A stretch of 64,000 bases of DNA. Origin: Thiomonas sp. X19. GTDB taxonomy: Bacteria > Pseudomonadota > Gammaproteobacteria > Burkholderiales > Burkholderiaceae_C. Position numbers and translations under genes: made by a program. Where the stretch lies: NCBI RefSeq assembly GCF_900089495.1, contig NZ_LT605203.1:3231402-3295401 (forward strand), given 5' to 3'. This document shows positions 1 to 9,846 of the stretch, one piece after another. The stretch's first letter is position 1. Each line of letters starts with the position of its first letter. The notes under the pieces were generated by a model. That model worked only from the letters and a program-made list of their open reading frames with translations, was not told the origin of the DNA and made no database searches.

Positions 1-512
1 AGGATGCGCAGCTTGTCATCGACCATCACGTAGTGCTGCGCCGGGTAGCGCTGTTGCACGGCGTCGAGCATGAGCTCCTTGTGGAGATAGATCAGCACGC
101 GGCCCTCCACGGCGTGCCACAAGCCGGAGCGCTGCACCTTGCGCGGTTGGAACACGACATCGCCATCCGTCAGTAGCACGGTCGGGCCGAAACGTTGCAG
201 CCGTTCGATGACGCGCAGCGCGCCGGCATAGAGCCGGTCGGCGAATGGGTAATCGATCAGGAAGGTGGACATTTCCAGCAGCCGCGGATCGCTCAATGCA
301 TCCCGCAGCTCATCCATGCGGTAGCGCTGCAAGGCACCCAGGTAATCGGCATAGCCCAGTTCACTGCGCAACTGCTCGAAGAGAACCCAGTAGCGTTCGG
401 CGCTGACGCGGCCGAACGTGCGCTCCAGGTGCTGCCGGAGATCGTCGATGACACGGTCGTTGTCGAGCAGCGTGTTGTCGACATCCAGCAGAAAAACGAC
501 GTCATGGTCCAT
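1..512 (-). CDS. HAD-family hydrolase, 3' end outside window
   Basis: A haloacid-dehalogenase-type phosphohydrolase of unknown substrate. The first 170 codons are visible and the stop lies beyond base 1. The family motifs appear in order: DVDNT near residue 10 (nucleophile Asp), LLTDGD near residue 115, a lysine in HKE, and VDDK near residue 165. The long insert between motifs I and II suggests a C1-cap enzyme. The ATG at 512 lies 4 bases after the zwf stop, so it is probably the last visible gene of the ndvB-like/gnd/zwf operon. That context suggests a sugar-phosphate or phosphoglycolate-type phosphatase, but this is inference. Confidence 0.8.
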   Translation of the reverse strand, partial: MDHDVVFLLDVDNTLLDNDRVIDDLRQHLERTFGRVSAERYWVLFEQLRSELGYADYLGALQRYRMDELRDALSDPRLLEMSTFLIDYPFADRLYAGALRVIERLQRFGPTVLLTDGDVVFQPRKVQRSGLWHAVEGRVLIYLHKELMLDAVQQRYPAQHYVMVDDKLRI

Positions 513-516
513 GGCA

Positions 517-1926
517 TCAACCCTCGGCTTCAGGGTTGTGCCAGCCGCCGTCGGCCGCGATCAGGCGGTCGGCCTCTCGCGGTCCCCAGCTGCCGGGCGG
601 GTAGGCGATGGCGCGCGGATGCTTGATGAGCACCGGCTCGACCACTGCCCAGGCTGCCTCGACAGCCTCTTCGCTGGTGAACAGCGCGTTGTCGCCGGCC
701 ATGGCGCCGGTGAGCAGGCGCTCATAGGGCGTTTCTTCGCCCGCCTCATCTTCGACGAGGATCAGTTCGTGCTGCTCTCCCACATCATCCTTGCCAGGGC
801 GTTTGACGCGGGCGGCCAGGGCAATCAGCGAGGTTGGCGACAGCCGAAAGCGCAGATGGTTGGTCTGCGCGCCCGTGGCCACGGCGTCCGCGAACAGCGC
901 CAGGGACGGCGGTTGCAGCCTGACCAGCACCTCGCAGCTGGTCACTGGCAGTTGCTTGCCCGCACGCAAATACCAGGGCACGCCCGCCCATCGCTTGACG
1001 TTGATGTGCAGGCGCATCGCGCAATAGGTTTCGACATCCGAATCTTTCGCGACCTGCGGCTCATCGCGGTAAGTCGCGTACTGGCCACGCACCATGTCGG
1101 CCGGGCGCAAGGGCCGCATCGCCTTGAAAACCTTGAGCTTCTCGCTGTTGACGGCCGCGAAGTCGCGTCGCGCCGGGGGTTCCATGGCGAGCAGCGCGGC
1201 GATCTGGAAGAGATGGTTCTGAATGACGTCGCGCAGGCAGCCGGCGCTCTCGTAAAAACGACCGCGCCCAAGCACGCCGAAATCCTCGGCAAGCGTGATC
1301 TGCACGCTCGCCACATGCTTGCGGTTCCAGATGGGTTCGAGGAAGGAATTGGCGAAGCGCAGGTAGAGAATGTTCATGATCGCTTCCTTGCCCAGGAAGT
1401 GATCGATGCGAAAGATGGCATCGCTGGAAAAGGCGTCGGCCGCGACGCGGTTGAGTTCGCGCGCGGAGGCCAGGTCGCGGCCGAATGGCTTCTCGACGAT
1501 GACGCGCCCCTGTGCCGCCAGCCCTGCTTTGCTCAGGCCACGGATGACGGTGGAGAACAGCGTGGGTGGAATGGCCAGGTAGTGCGTGGGCCGCTGGGAC
1601 GCTCCGAGCGCGAGCTTGAGTTGGGCATAGGTACCGGCGTCGTTGTAGTCGCCGCTGACGTACTGCAGTTGCGACAACAACTGGGCGAGCGCTGACGCGT
1701 CGTCCACGGCGCCGGCGCGCTCGATGCTTTGCTGTGCACGGGCGCGCAGCTGCCCGATGGTCGAAGGCGAGGAGGCGACGCCGATCACCGGCCCATTCAG
1801 CGCGCCGCTCTTGCGCATGGCATAGAGCGCCGGAAAAATCATTTTGTCGGCGAGATCGCCAGTCACGCCGAAAACGACCAGCGCATCCGACGGCAGGGCT
1901 GCAGCGCGAGAAGAATCGTCATGCAT
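517..1926 (-). CDS. zwf: Glucose-6-phosphate 1-dehydrogenase
   Basis: Oxidises glucose-6-phosphate to 6-phosphogluconolactone with NAD(P), the first step of the oxidative pentose phosphate pathway; cytoplasmic. The protein is 469 residues, a normal length. It has a nucleotide-binding GVTGDLA near residues 20-26, EKPFG at 145-149, and the substrate-binding RIDHFLGKE signature at 173-181 with the essential lysine. The reading frame is open further upstream, but the ATG at 1926 is chosen because it follows the gnd stop by one base and begins just before the Rossmann strand. Co-transcribed with gnd. Confidence 0.95.
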   Translation of the reverse strand: MHDDSSRAAALPSDALVVFGVTGDLADKMIFPALYAMRKSGALNGPVIGVASSPSTIGQLRARAQQSIERAGAVDDASALAQLLSQLQYVSGDYNDAGTYAQLKLALGASQRPTHYLAIPPTLFSTVIRGLSKAGLAAQGRVIVEKPFGRDLASARELNRVAADAFSSDAIFRIDHFLGKEAIMNILYLRFANSFLEPIWNRKHVASVQITLAEDFGVLGRGRFYESAGCLRDVIQNHLFQIAALLAMEPPARRDFAAVNSEKLKVFKAMRPLRPADMVRGQYATYRDEPQVAKDSDVETYCAMRLHINVKRWAGVPWYLRAGKQLPVTSCEVLVRLQPPSLALFADAVATGAQTNHLRFRLSPTSLIALAARVKRPGKDDVGEQHELILVEDEAGEETPYERLLTGAMAGDNALFTSEEAVEAAWAVVEPVLIKHPRAIAYPPGSWGPREADRLIAADGGWHNPEAEG

Positions 1927-1927
1927 A

Positions 1928-2962
1928 TCAGGGCTTCGGCTTGGGCTCGCCGGAGGTGGGTTCGACATGGCCGCCGAATTCATGCCGCATGGATGACAGC
2001 ACGCGGTTGGCGAAATCGGCTTGATCACGCGAGCTGAAACGTGCGTAGAGCGCAGCGCTCAGCACCGGCGCTGGCACCGCCTCGTCGATGGCAGCCTGAA
2101 TCGTCCAGCGGCCTTCGCCGGAGTCGGAGACATGGCCCTGAAAGCTCGACAGCGCAGGATCTGCGGCCAGCGCTGCGGCGGTGAGGTCAAGCAGCCACGA
2201 ACCGATGACGCTGCCGCGCCGCCAAACCTCGGCGATCTCCGGCAGGTCCATGTCGAACTGGTACATGGCGGGATTGCGCAGCGGGGTCGTCTCGGCATCG
2301 ACAGCGTCGGGGCGTTTGCCGACATTGGCGTTGTGCAAAATATTCAGCCCTTCGGCATACGCGGCCATGATGCCGTATTCAATGCCGTTGTGAACCATCT
2401 TGACGAAATGCCCGGCGCCATGGGAGCCGCAGTGCAAATAGCCCTGTTCGGCGCTGCCTGCGCCTGGACTGCGCCCCGGGGTCGGGACGGCGGTGCCGAC
2501 TCCGGGCGCCAGCGCCACGAACAACGGGTCGAGGTGCTGGACGGTGGCTGTCTCGCCACCGATCATCAGGCAATAGCCCCGGTCCAGCCCGGCAATGCCG
2601 CCACTGGTGCCCACGTCCACATAGTGCAAGCCAAGGGCACGCAGTGTGGCGGCGCGACGGATGTCGTCGCGGTAATAGGAATTGCCGCCGTCGATGACGA
2701 TGTCGTGCCTGTCGAGCAGCGGCGTCAGCGCTGCCAGGGTCGCGTCGACCCCCGCTGCGGGCACCATCAGCCAGATCGTGCGCGGCGTGGATAGCGCCTG
2801 GACGAACTGCTGCATCGTCCCCGCGCCCTGGGCGCCCTCGCCCATCAGTGGCTCGATGGCGGCAGCTTGCGTGTCGTGGACGACGCATGCGTGGCCCGCG
2901 CGCATCAGCCGGCGCGTCATATTGGCGCCCATGCGCCCAAGTCCAATCATGCCGATTTGCAT
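1928..2962 (-). CDS. gnd: 6-phosphogluconate dehydrogenase, short NAD-type
   Basis: Decarboxylates 6-phosphogluconate to ribulose-5-phosphate. At 344 residues it belongs to the short dimeric-type (GndA/YqeC-like) family rather than the roughly 470-residue NADP enzymes. GLGRMG at residues 7-12 is the dinucleotide loop. An Asp at residue 30, at the end of the second beta strand, argues for NAD preference (inference from the family). The catalytic region shows GTSGGIAG near 118-125, Lys188 in HFVKMV and HNGIEYG at 191-197. It lies between the GH94 gene (18 bases upstream) and zwf (1 base downstream). Confidence 0.92.
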   Translation of the reverse strand: MQIGMIGLGRMGANMTRRLMRAGHACVVHDTQAAAIEPLMGEGAQGAGTMQQFVQALSTPRTIWLMVPAAGVDATLAALTPLLDRHDIVIDGGNSYYRDDIRRAATLRALGLHYVDVGTSGGIAGLDRGYCLMIGGETATVQHLDPLFVALAPGVGTAVPTPGRSPGAGSAEQGYLHCGSHGAGHFVKMVHNGIEYGIMAAYAEGLNILHNANVGKRPDAVDAETTPLRNPAMYQFDMDLPEIAEVWRRGSVIGSWLLDLTAAALAADPALSSFQGHVSDSGEGRWTIQAAIDEAVPAPVLSAALYARFSSRDQADFANRVLSSMRHEFGGHVEPTSGEPKPKP

Positions 2963-2980
2963 CGCAACATTCCTTGTTTT

Positions 2981-5900
2981 TCAGTTCGGTTCTTGTCGAG
3001 CTGGATACCGCACTTCGATCGCGTGCTCCAGACCGTCGTCAATCAATGCAATGGCCGGCCCCGCCAGTTCGACACCATCCAGCGTCAGCCTCGGCTCAGC
3101 GTCAGTTGCGGCCGTTTGCTGCACGGTGATGTGGTAGGTGGTCTCCAGGTGGCGGTAATGCATCTGGAATGAAGTCCAGTCCCGAGGAATGCATGGGACG
3201 AGGCGCAGTTGGTCGCCGATGCGCTGCAGACCCAGCAAGGACTCGAGGATGAAGCGGTACATCCAGCCGGCCGAACCGGTGTACCAAGTCCAGCCGCCGC
3301 GGCCGGCATGCGGCGCGAATGCGTAGACGTCGGAGGCCATCACATAAGGCTCTGTTTTGTAGACCGCAATGGCCTCGGGCGAGTCGGCGTGCCGAATCGG
3401 ATTGAGCATGTTGAACAGATCCCAGGCACGTGCGGCATCACCAAGCGCCGCGAACGCCATGGCCACCCAAACGGCGCCGTGGGTGTACTGGCCGCCGTTC
3501 TCGCGGACGCCGCTGACGTAGCCCTGGATGTAGCCGGGGCTCGGATCGGAGTGGTTGAAGGGCGGGGCCAGCAGCTCGATCAGCGCGGCGTCGCGGCGCA
3601 CGAGCCGGGTATCGACAGCGCGCATGGCGCGGCGTGCGCGCGTTGCTTCAGCGGCGCCGGACAATACGGCCCAACTCTGGGCGATGGAGTCGATCTGACA
3701 CTCGGTATTGCTCGACGTGCCAAGCGGCGAGCCATCGTCGAACCAACCGCGACGGTACCAGTCGCCATCCCAGCAGCTTTGTTCGATGGCGTTGCGCAGG
3801 CGAGTGGCCTCGCTTGTGCAACGCTCGACGAAGACAACATCGCCACGTTGCCGCGCCAGTTCGCCGAACTGTGTGAGAACGCCATGCAGGAAGAAACCAA
3901 GCCAGACGCTTTCCCCTTTGCCTCCCACGCCGACCAGGTTCATGCCGTCGTTCCAGTCGCCCGAGCCCATCAGCGGCAAGCCATGCTCGCCGAAGCGCAA
4001 ACCATGCTCGATGGCGCGCACGCAATGTGCGTAAAGACTTGCGGTCTGCCTGGACGTTGTGGGCAAGGCGTAGTCGGACACCGCATCGGCCTTGAGGGCG
4101 GCGCCGTCGATGAAAGGCACGGTTTCATCGAGTACACCGGCGTCGCCGGTGACACCGACATAGCGGCATGTCGCCAACGGCAGCCACAGGTAGTCGTCCG
4201 AGCAGCGCGTACGGATGCCGCGACCCGACGGCGGATGCCACCAGTGCTGAACGTCGCCTTCGGGAAACTGGCGTGACGCACTGCGGAGCAAATGCGCGCG
4301 CACCAAATCCGGTGTGGCATGGACCAGCGCCATCACATCCTGCAACTGATCGCGAAAACCGAAGGCGCCACTCGATTGATAGAACGCCGTGCGCGCCCAG
4401 AGCCGACACGAAAGAATCTGATAGACGAGCCAGCCGTTGGTCAGCACGTCGAGCGCCCGGTCCGGCGTTTCGACCTGCACGGCACCAAGCGTCTGCGCCC
4501 AGTACTGCTTCACGGCGTCGAGTGCGCCTTGTGCTGGCGCGGATCCGCGCCAGCGCTGCACGAGGCTGGCTGCAGCCGCTTCGCCTTGCGCTGCGCCGAG
4601 TCGAAAGATCAGCTCGCCCGTCTGGCCCGCCGCCAAGGTGATCGGCATCCGGACGGCGGCACAGGGATCGAGCGCAACGCCGACGACACCCGAGAGCAGC
4701 GTCTGCGACATCGCGGCTGGATGACGCAGCGTGCCGTTGCGCCCGAGGAAGGCCAGGCGGTCACCGCACACGCTGGCGTTGGCGATGCCGTCCACATCCA
4801 GCATGGCCACCCGGCCGGCGAAGTCGGCGTTGTAGGGGTTGCGGGCGAATACGGCGCCGCTGCTGGCGTCAATCTCCGTTCTCACCTGCATGCAGGTCTT
4901 GGCGCGCTCATCGCCAAGCACCCATTCCACATAGGCCGTGACCGAAAGCCGGCGTGCGTCGGCCGAAGCATTGTGCAACTTCAGCACGGCAAATTTGACT
5001 GGCGCGTCGATCGCCACGTACACACTGAGAACCGAGTCAATGCTGTTTTCGCTGTGCTCGAACACGCTGTAGCCAAAACCGTGCCGTGTCACATATGGCG
5101 TGGCGCCTGCCGTCGGCAGCAGTGTGGGCGACCAGAACTGGCCGCTGTCCTCGTCGCGGATGTAATACGCCTCGGTATTGGCATCACCAACCGGATCGTT
5201 CGACCACGGTGTGAGGCGAAACGCTTGCGCGTTCTCGCTCCAGGTGTTCGCGCTGCCGCTCTCCGAAATGAGACTGCCGAATGACGGATTGGCCAACACA
5301 TTGATCCAGGGCGCAGGCGTCATCTGCCCCGGCGTGATCGTGATCACGTACTCGCGTCCATCGGGGCTGAACCCGCCCAAGCCGCAGTCCAACAACAAAT
5401 CGCGCGCAGGCGTCTGCATGGGCGGCGCCACTGGCGCCGGGCGCAAGGACTTGGTCGCGTTGTCGGCATTGCCCGCGAGGCGATCTGCAGCGGCTGGCGG
5501 CGGGGCTTCGGCCGCGCACCGGCTGGCGAGTTGCTGCGACAAGGAGCCTTCGCCATCGCGCATCACGACGCGCGATGCCGTTTGCAGAAGAATGAGGTCG
5601 GACGGCGCCACTTTGTCGGCGTCGCGCATCCATAGCCCACCCGGCTGATCCATCAGTTCAGCCGTGTTGCATGCCTTGCTCGAACGCAGGAGCAGCGCGT
5701 GCAGATCAGCCAGGTTCGCGGTGTGACCGTCGCCTTCACACAGAAAGAGCGTATCCACCTTCAAGCCGTGCCACCGCCAATACGCATGCGCCCGGACGAA
5801 CTCCCTGACCAAATCGCAATGGGTCGGGCACCTCACCTGCAGCAGCGCGATCGGTAAATCACCCGAAATCGAATACGCCCATAATCCCGATTGCCCCTGG

Positions 5901-6925
5901 TTGTTGCGCGCGATGATGTCCGGGCCGGCACGCATGGATGCGTTGGCGTAAATCAGGGAACTGGCAAGCTCTGCATACAACTGCACGTCGGCTTCGCTTG
6001 CATCCAGCCGATGCAGGGTTTCTTGTCCACGCCTCGTCGCATCGGCAAGAATTGGGTCCGCAGCTGCGCCACTTCGATACCGCTCGATGATTTGCAGGCA
6101 GGCTTTGCGTGTTTGCGCCACGCCGCAGAGCCAACGCACGACCACGGTTTCGCCGGGATCAAGCTCGATCGGATAACGAATCGACACGGCCGCATCGAGC
6201 ACCGAACCGGAGCGGCCGGAAAGCGTCGCGCCATGGTCCATGGCTTGCGGATGCTCCACAGTCCGCCCACGTCCGATGAAATCCGCGCGATCCGTGTTGT
6301 AAGACAGGTCCCCCAACGCCGGTTTCGATGCCTGCAGCAGGTGAAACGTCGAGGCTGGCTGGTCCCTGGCATCGCTCACCCGGCGGGTGCACAAGATGGC
6401 CTGCTGTGCGGGCAAGATCTCCGTTTCCACAAACAGCTTTTCAAATGCAGGATGTGTGGAATCGGCAGCGTTCGATGCAAGCACGATTTCCGCATAACTC
6501 GTGACTTCAATCGCTCTCTTGCCGAACGATTGGTTGCTGATTCTGATTCTGCGGAGTTCGACATCATCGAACGGCGAGACGGCAATTTCCGTTTCGATCC
6601 GTATACCGTGGTCAAGGCGGCGAATGATCGCCTGCCCTTCCGAGAACACAGTTTCGTAGACATCCCCTCGCTGCAACGTCGGCTGATACGTCGTCGACCA
6701 TACCTGTCCACTCGCAAGATCGCGGATATAGCAAAACGATCCCCAATTATTGCAGGTCGCATCGTCACGCCAGCGCGTGACGGCAATATCTTTCCATCGG
6801 CCGTACCCACCGCCAGCGCTAGTGAGCATGATGTGGTATTCATCATTCGACAGCAAATGCGCGTCTGGGCGCAAATGACTCAAGTCACGGCATAAATCTG
6901 CCTGGACGGTCCGCGAGGCTCTCAT
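2981..6925 (-). CDS. GH94 glucan phosphorylase-like protein (C-terminal half of NdvB type)
   Basis: A 1314-residue protein resembling the C-terminal half of cyclic beta-1,2-glucan synthase NdvB. It starts directly with a GH94 N-terminal beta-sandwich (residues about 20-290: HLLSNDEYH, DIAVTRW, WGSFCYIRD). A second copy occupies about 510-760 (TPWSNDP, YYIRDEDSG), followed by an (alpha/alpha)6 catalytic domain at about 800-1240 carrying GDWNDGM near residue 990, the motif with the general-acid Asp. The N-terminal GT84 glycosyltransferase and membrane segments of full NdvB are absent, so it may act as a soluble 1,2-beta-glucan phosphorylase/processing enzyme, or be a remnant. First gene of the gnd-zwf cluster. 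A wrecked FNR gene lies only 9 bases upstream. Confidence 0.8.
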   Translation of the reverse strand: MRASRTVQADLCRDLSHLRPDAHLLSNDEYHIMLTSAGGGYGRWKDIAVTRWRDDATCNNWGSFCYIRDLASGQVWSTTYQPTLQRGDVYETVFSEGQAIIRRLDHGIRIETEIAVSPFDDVELRRIRISNQSFGKRAIEVTSYAEIVLASNAADSTHPAFEKLFVETEILPAQQAILCTRRVSDARDQPASTFHLLQASKPALGDLSYNTDRADFIGRGRTVEHPQAMDHGATLSGRSGSVLDAAVSIRYPIELDPGETVVVRWLCGVAQTRKACLQIIERYRSGAAADPILADATRRGQETLHRLDASEADVQLYAELASSLIYANASMRAGPDIIARNNQGQSGLWAYSISGDLPIALLQVRCPTHCDLVREFVRAHAYWRWHGLKVDTLFLCEGDGHTANLADLHALLLRSSKACNTAELMDQPGGLWMRDADKVAPSDLILLQTASRVVMRDGEGSLSQQLASRCAAEAPPPAAADRLAGNADNATKSLRPAPVAPPMQTPARDLLLDCGLGGFSPDGREYVITITPGQMTPAPWINVLANPSFGSLISESGSANTWSENAQAFRLTPWSNDPVGDANTEAYYIRDEDSGQFWSPTLLPTAGATPYVTRHGFGYSVFEHSENSIDSVLSVYVAIDAPVKFAVLKLHNASADARRLSVTAYVEWVLGDERAKTCMQVRTEIDASSGAVFARNPYNADFAGRVAMLDVDGIANASVCGDRLAFLGRNGTLRHPAAMSQTLLSGVVGVALDPCAAVRMPITLAAGQTGELIFRLGAAQGEAAAASLVQRWRGSAPAQGALDAVKQYWAQTLGAVQVETPDRALDVLTNGWLVYQILSCRLWARTAFYQSSGAFGFRDQLQDVMALVHATPDLVRAHLLRSASRQFPEGDVQHWWHPPSGRGIRTRCSDDYLWLPLATCRYVGVTGDAGVLDETVPFIDGAALKADAVSDYALPTTSRQTASLYAHCVRAIEHGLRFGEHGLPLMGSGDWNDGMNLVGVGGKGESVWLGFFLHGVLTQFGELARQRGDVVFVERCTSEATRLRNAIEQSCWDGDWYRRGWFDDGSPLGTSSNTECQIDSIAQSWAVLSGAAEATRARRAMRAVDTRLVRRDAALIELLAPPFNHSDPSPGYIQGYVSGVRENGGQYTHGAVWVAMAFAALGDAARAWDLFNMLNPIRHADSPEAIAVYKTEPYVMASDVYAFAPHAGRGGWTWYTGSAGWMYRFILESLLGLQRIGDQLRLVPCIPRDWTSFQMHYRHLETTYHITVQQTAATDAEPRLTLDGVELAGPAIALIDDGLEHAIEVRYPARQEPN

Positions 6926-6934
6926 TGGCTGCCT

Positions 6935-7640
6935 CTACATGGCTTCAGTGAGCATGTTGGAATAGGCGCGCATCGACAGCCTCGCATATTGTCGACGTTG
7001 TTCCTTGATAGCACAGCCGGAAAGCAAGGACTGCAAACCAGAAGGATTGATCATGCATAGATTGCGTTTATTCACCTCAAGCAACTCGGTCTGATGGAAC
7101 TCCGACATGATTTTGCTGACTTTTTCTAGGCGCAGCCCCAGATAACTGCCAATCTCCTCCCGGCTCATGCTCGACGCCAGCACATCGGATATCGACAACC
7201 GAGACAACACTGCATTCAAACGCCATCACATCGGTCAAATAATGACGACACGCAAAGCCTTCCAAGCCAATCGAGTCACCTATAATATGATAATCCACGA
7301 CTTGCTGTCTACCATCGCGACTGATCATGGCCGATTTGAACGATCCCGAACGCACCAGGTAAAGCGCACTCATTGGCTGTCCCGCCTCAAATAAAAATTT
7401 CCCCTTTTTCTGAGGTACCAAGGCCCTCGCGCAATGAAATGAACAATCCAAGATTTCTTGCATGGAATGAAATCCGTTACGGATTTTTTGATTCTGGCGT
7501 ACCGCGTCCAATCCAAAATAATCGTTGCACGTCAAACTGGCATCACCCCGGAATACGCCTGCTGCATGGTAAACTGCGGGCAATGAAAGACGAAAGACAC
7601 ATGCAAAACTGTCTGCTCGCGATGAGGTGATCGTAGGCAC
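6935..7640 (-). pseudogene. FNR/CRP-family regulator, internal deletion and frameshift
   Basis: Remains of an FNR-like transcription factor. The upstream reading frame (from about 7560) gives the cyclic-nucleotide-like fold: FLFEAGQPM, SGSFKSAM, DGRQQVVDYH, IGLEGFA, TDVMAFEC. The downstream frame resumes at MSREEIGSYLGLRLE, the helix-turn-helix. Aligned with the intact fnr at 34660-35442, roughly 200 bp covering the dimerisation helix are missing at about base 7185, and the two halves are in different frames. The DNA-reading helix has also drifted from ETISR to EKVSK. The upper boundary is the longest open frame and its true start is not identifiable. Confidence 0.8.
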
Positions 7641-7684
7641 AATATCGTGCTTTCAAGACACCGGATATGACGAATATCGGGATA

Positions 7685-8479
7685 TCAATCCAATCTTCCC
7701 TCCGCGGCAATTGTTCCGGCAGCGGTGGGTTTTCCTTTGAGGATCCATTCGAATCCCACTGCAATCATCGCACCGATGATGGGGCCAACAATGTAAATCC
7801 AGCTTGTACTCAAATTGCCGCGTATCAGGTCAGGAGCAAACGAACGGACTGGATTCATCGAGGCACCGCTGATTGGTGCCGCCCAAAGTCCTGCCAAGGC
7901 GATGTAACCACCGATCGCGAGTGCCGCGTTGGAACCAACATTTCGCGCTCCTGAGGCCGTGCCGAGTATGGTGCTAACCAGGCCTGTCGTTAACAGAACT
8001 TCCATGACAAGCGCCTTGAAATCGCTAATTCCTTGTCCAGGAACCGTGGCACCCAATAGGCCTACCGCGCCGAACATCGCCCTTAAGAATAGAGCTGCGG
8101 CAATACCTCCAACGAACTGTGCGACAATATATCCAGGAACCCGGTTCCAAGGGAAGTTGCGGCGCACCGCAAATGCAAGGGTGACTGCCGGATTCAGGTG
8201 CGCACCGCCGACAGTCCCCATGAAATAGATGATGGCCATGACCATCAAGCCCGGCGCGGTGACCATCATGCTCAGCGATATAGCGCCATCACTCCGGGCG
8301 CCAACAACAACAGAGCCGGCTGCAACGACCACAAGAAGAAACGTACCCCAGACCTCGGAAAAAAGACGTCGCCATTCTTGCGATGACTCCTCGAAGTCAG
8401 GCGGTACAGGGGCATGCAGCATGCGCCGCACGGGTGCCGATCCAATATCCCGAGGATGTTCCTTGGCCATCGCGCTCAT
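7685..8479 (-). CDS. Aquaporin / MIP-family channel
   Basis: Six-helix membrane channel for water or small neutral solutes, 264 residues with a cytoplasmic N-terminal extension of about 35 residues. The two pore half-helices are present: HLNPAVT with the NPA box at residues 96-98, and SGASMNPVRS with an NPV variant at 209-211. An Arg follows the second box at the selectivity-filter position. The small Gly/Ala-rich filter surroundings resemble aquaporin Z more than glycerol facilitators. It lies 6 bases after the ParB-like gene and may be co-transcribed with it. The region is AT-richer than the core genome. Confidence 0.88.
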   Translation of the reverse strand: MSAMAKEHPRDIGSAPVRRMLHAPVPPDFEESSQEWRRLFSEVWGTFLLVVVAAGSVVVGARSDGAISLSMMVTAPGLMVMAIIYFMGTVGGAHLNPAVTLAFAVRRNFPWNRVPGYIVAQFVGGIAAALFLRAMFGAVGLLGATVPGQGISDFKALVMEVLLTTGLVSTILGTASGARNVGSNAALAIGGYIALAGLWAAPISGASMNPVRSFAPDLIRGNLSTSWIYIVGPIIGAMIAVGFEWILKGKPTAAGTIAAEGRLD

Positions 8480-8485
8480 CTCGAC

Positions 8486-8851
8486 TCAGACAATTTTACA
8501 GGGAATCATGGCATCTTCATCAAATTTATAAACGGCGCAGAGTCTGTGATAGCCATCTGCAATAATCAATTTGCCACTCACTCTGTCTCTATAAAGCAAT
8601 AAAGGTGATAATTTTTTGCCACGAATAATCTGCGCCGTATCTTGCTCGACATGGCTGTTGCTGACCCCAAGAAACGATAATCCTGAAGCTCTGAAAATAT
8701 CCTTTGCTGCAAATTCAGTCATATCAGCCAGCTTCAATTCGCCTGCGATCGCCTCCGCTTCGTCGCGGCTCTTTGTCAAATTTAGATAGGAGGCGGCAGC
8801 CGGGTAATCATGTTTCTGCGGCTTATCAAACCATTTTATTTTCATTGACAT
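8486..8851 (-). CDS. Small ParB/sulfiredoxin-fold-like protein
   Basis: A 121-residue soluble protein of unknown function. The C-terminal stretch IADGYHRLCA resembles the DG-x-HR motif of ParB/Srx-fold nuclease domains, and SPLLLYRDR-x-SGKLI precedes it as a beta hairpin would. There is no DNA-binding HTH as in true ParB, so a chromosome-partition role is not supported. A second in-frame ATG lies at 8845. It sits upstream of the aquaporin gene on the same strand, in a low-GC accessory block. The function is not recognised. Confidence 0.65.
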   Translation of the reverse strand: MSMKIKWFDKPQKHDYPAAASYLNLTKSRDEAEAIAGELKLADMTEFAAKDIFRASGLSFLGVSNSHVEQDTAQIIRGKKLSPLLLYRDRVSGKLIIADGYHRLCAVYKFDEDAMIPCKIV

Positions 8852-9060
8852 TTCTTCAGACTATACAGGGAACCAGTTCCCGTCAAAAAATAAAATGGCG
8901 CGGGCAAATTGCTGCATGACAACAGGCCAATTTTTCATTTTTGAAATGATGTTATACCCGTCACGCGGCTTGAGATAAACGGACAAGTCAACGTGACAGC
9001 CCCGATACGAAAGAAAATTGCTGGCTTAGATATACACAATCATGAAGAGGGGCTAATATT

Positions 9061-9456
9061 TTATTTCTTCGTTTTCTGTTGCAATTCGTTTTTAACCATT
9101 TTCACACCTTCGACGGCAGATGCGATACGAACAGCGCGTTCAGACTCTTTCATGTTTTTGACGGTCCCACTCAAAGTCACCACATCTTGCTTCGTATCGA
9201 CGTGGATATCCAAGCTCTTGAGCATTTCATCTTTCATCAACATGGCTTTCACTTTGGCCGTAATGACTGCATTGTCCATGTAACTGCCTGCACTACCATC
9301 TTTCGATGACATTTGATTCTGTTGTGCCATGGTTGAAGGTTGTGACGCTGCCGCCCCGTAACCACTCGCTTGCGCATTGGTTACGGCTGTGACTGTTAAA
9401 AACAAAAAACAACCGACAAGGGGAATCCATTTCTTGTACGAAATATTAGTAGGCAT
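9061..9456 (-). CDS. BON-domain periplasmic protein
   Basis: A 131-residue exported protein. Residues 1-30 form a signal peptide (hydrophobic FLFLTVTAVTNAQA), then a Ser/Gln-rich linker. A single BON domain follows at about 58-128 with DNAVITAKVKAML, VDTKQDVVTLSGTV and ERAVRIASAVEGV, the OsmY-like phospholipid-binding fold often induced by osmotic or envelope stress. An AAGGAT ribosome site lies just upstream of the ATG. It stands alone in an AT-rich stretch. A periplasmic stress role is inferred from the family. Confidence 0.85.
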   Translation of the reverse strand: MPTNISYKKWIPLVGCFLFLTVTAVTNAQASGYGAAASQPSTMAQQNQMSSKDGSAGSYMDNAVITAKVKAMLMKDEMLKSLDIHVDTKQDVVTLSGTVKNMKESERAVRIASAVEGVKMVKNELQQKTKK

Positions 9457-9622
9457 GATATGATCCTTGATTTATGCAATAAAATGACAGGTTAAATAAA
9501 AAAACAAATCATTATTTTTACGCCAAAATAACGCAAAAGAAGCTTCCAACCATTAATATTAAAATCCGCAAAGTACCGAAAAATTCTAAACTATTTGACA
9601 TTAGAATTCGACAGCGCTTCAA

Positions 9623-9647
9623 CCGTGGCATCCGTGGCATCCGTGGC
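9623..9647. repeat. Short tandem repeat, unit CCGTGGCAT
   Basis: Two and two-thirds copies of the nonamer CCGTGGCAT lie in the gap between the BON gene and the DUF3309 gene. They are not in a convincing coding frame. Confidence 0.7.
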
Positions 9648-9687
9648 GCACAATAACCGCAACTTCCTCTCCCGCCCGGAAAATCAA

Positions 9688-9846
9688 TCAGACAAGTCCT
9701 AACACCAAGAGGACGACTAGAATCAAAACGATAAAGCCCAGAGTTCCACTCGGGTAATAACCCCAACTCCTGCTGTGGGGCCAAGTTGGAATGGTACTGA
9801 TGAACATGATGACCAGAACAATCAATAACAGGCTTATCAGTGACAT
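9688..9846 (-). CDS. DUF3309 small membrane protein
   Basis: A 52-residue hydrophobic protein. It begins with MSLISLLLIVLVIMF, has the characteristic centre TWPHSRSWGYYPSG, and ends with a second hydrophobic stretch. Two short membrane segments flanking a W-P-H-S-x-x-WGY-x-PSG core are the hallmark of the DUF3309 family, whose function is unknown. Homologues are commonly found near stress and BON-domain genes, which fits the neighbour at 9061-9456. It is easily missed because of its length. Confidence 0.8.
   Translation of the reverse strand: MSLISLLLIVLVIMFISTIPTWPHSRSWGYYPSGTLGFIVLILVVLLVLGLV

Noticed and set aside
418..1695. Long plus-strand open frame antisense to zwf
   Set aside because: Codes for no recognisable motifs; a by-product of high GC third positions opposite the well-supported zwf gene.
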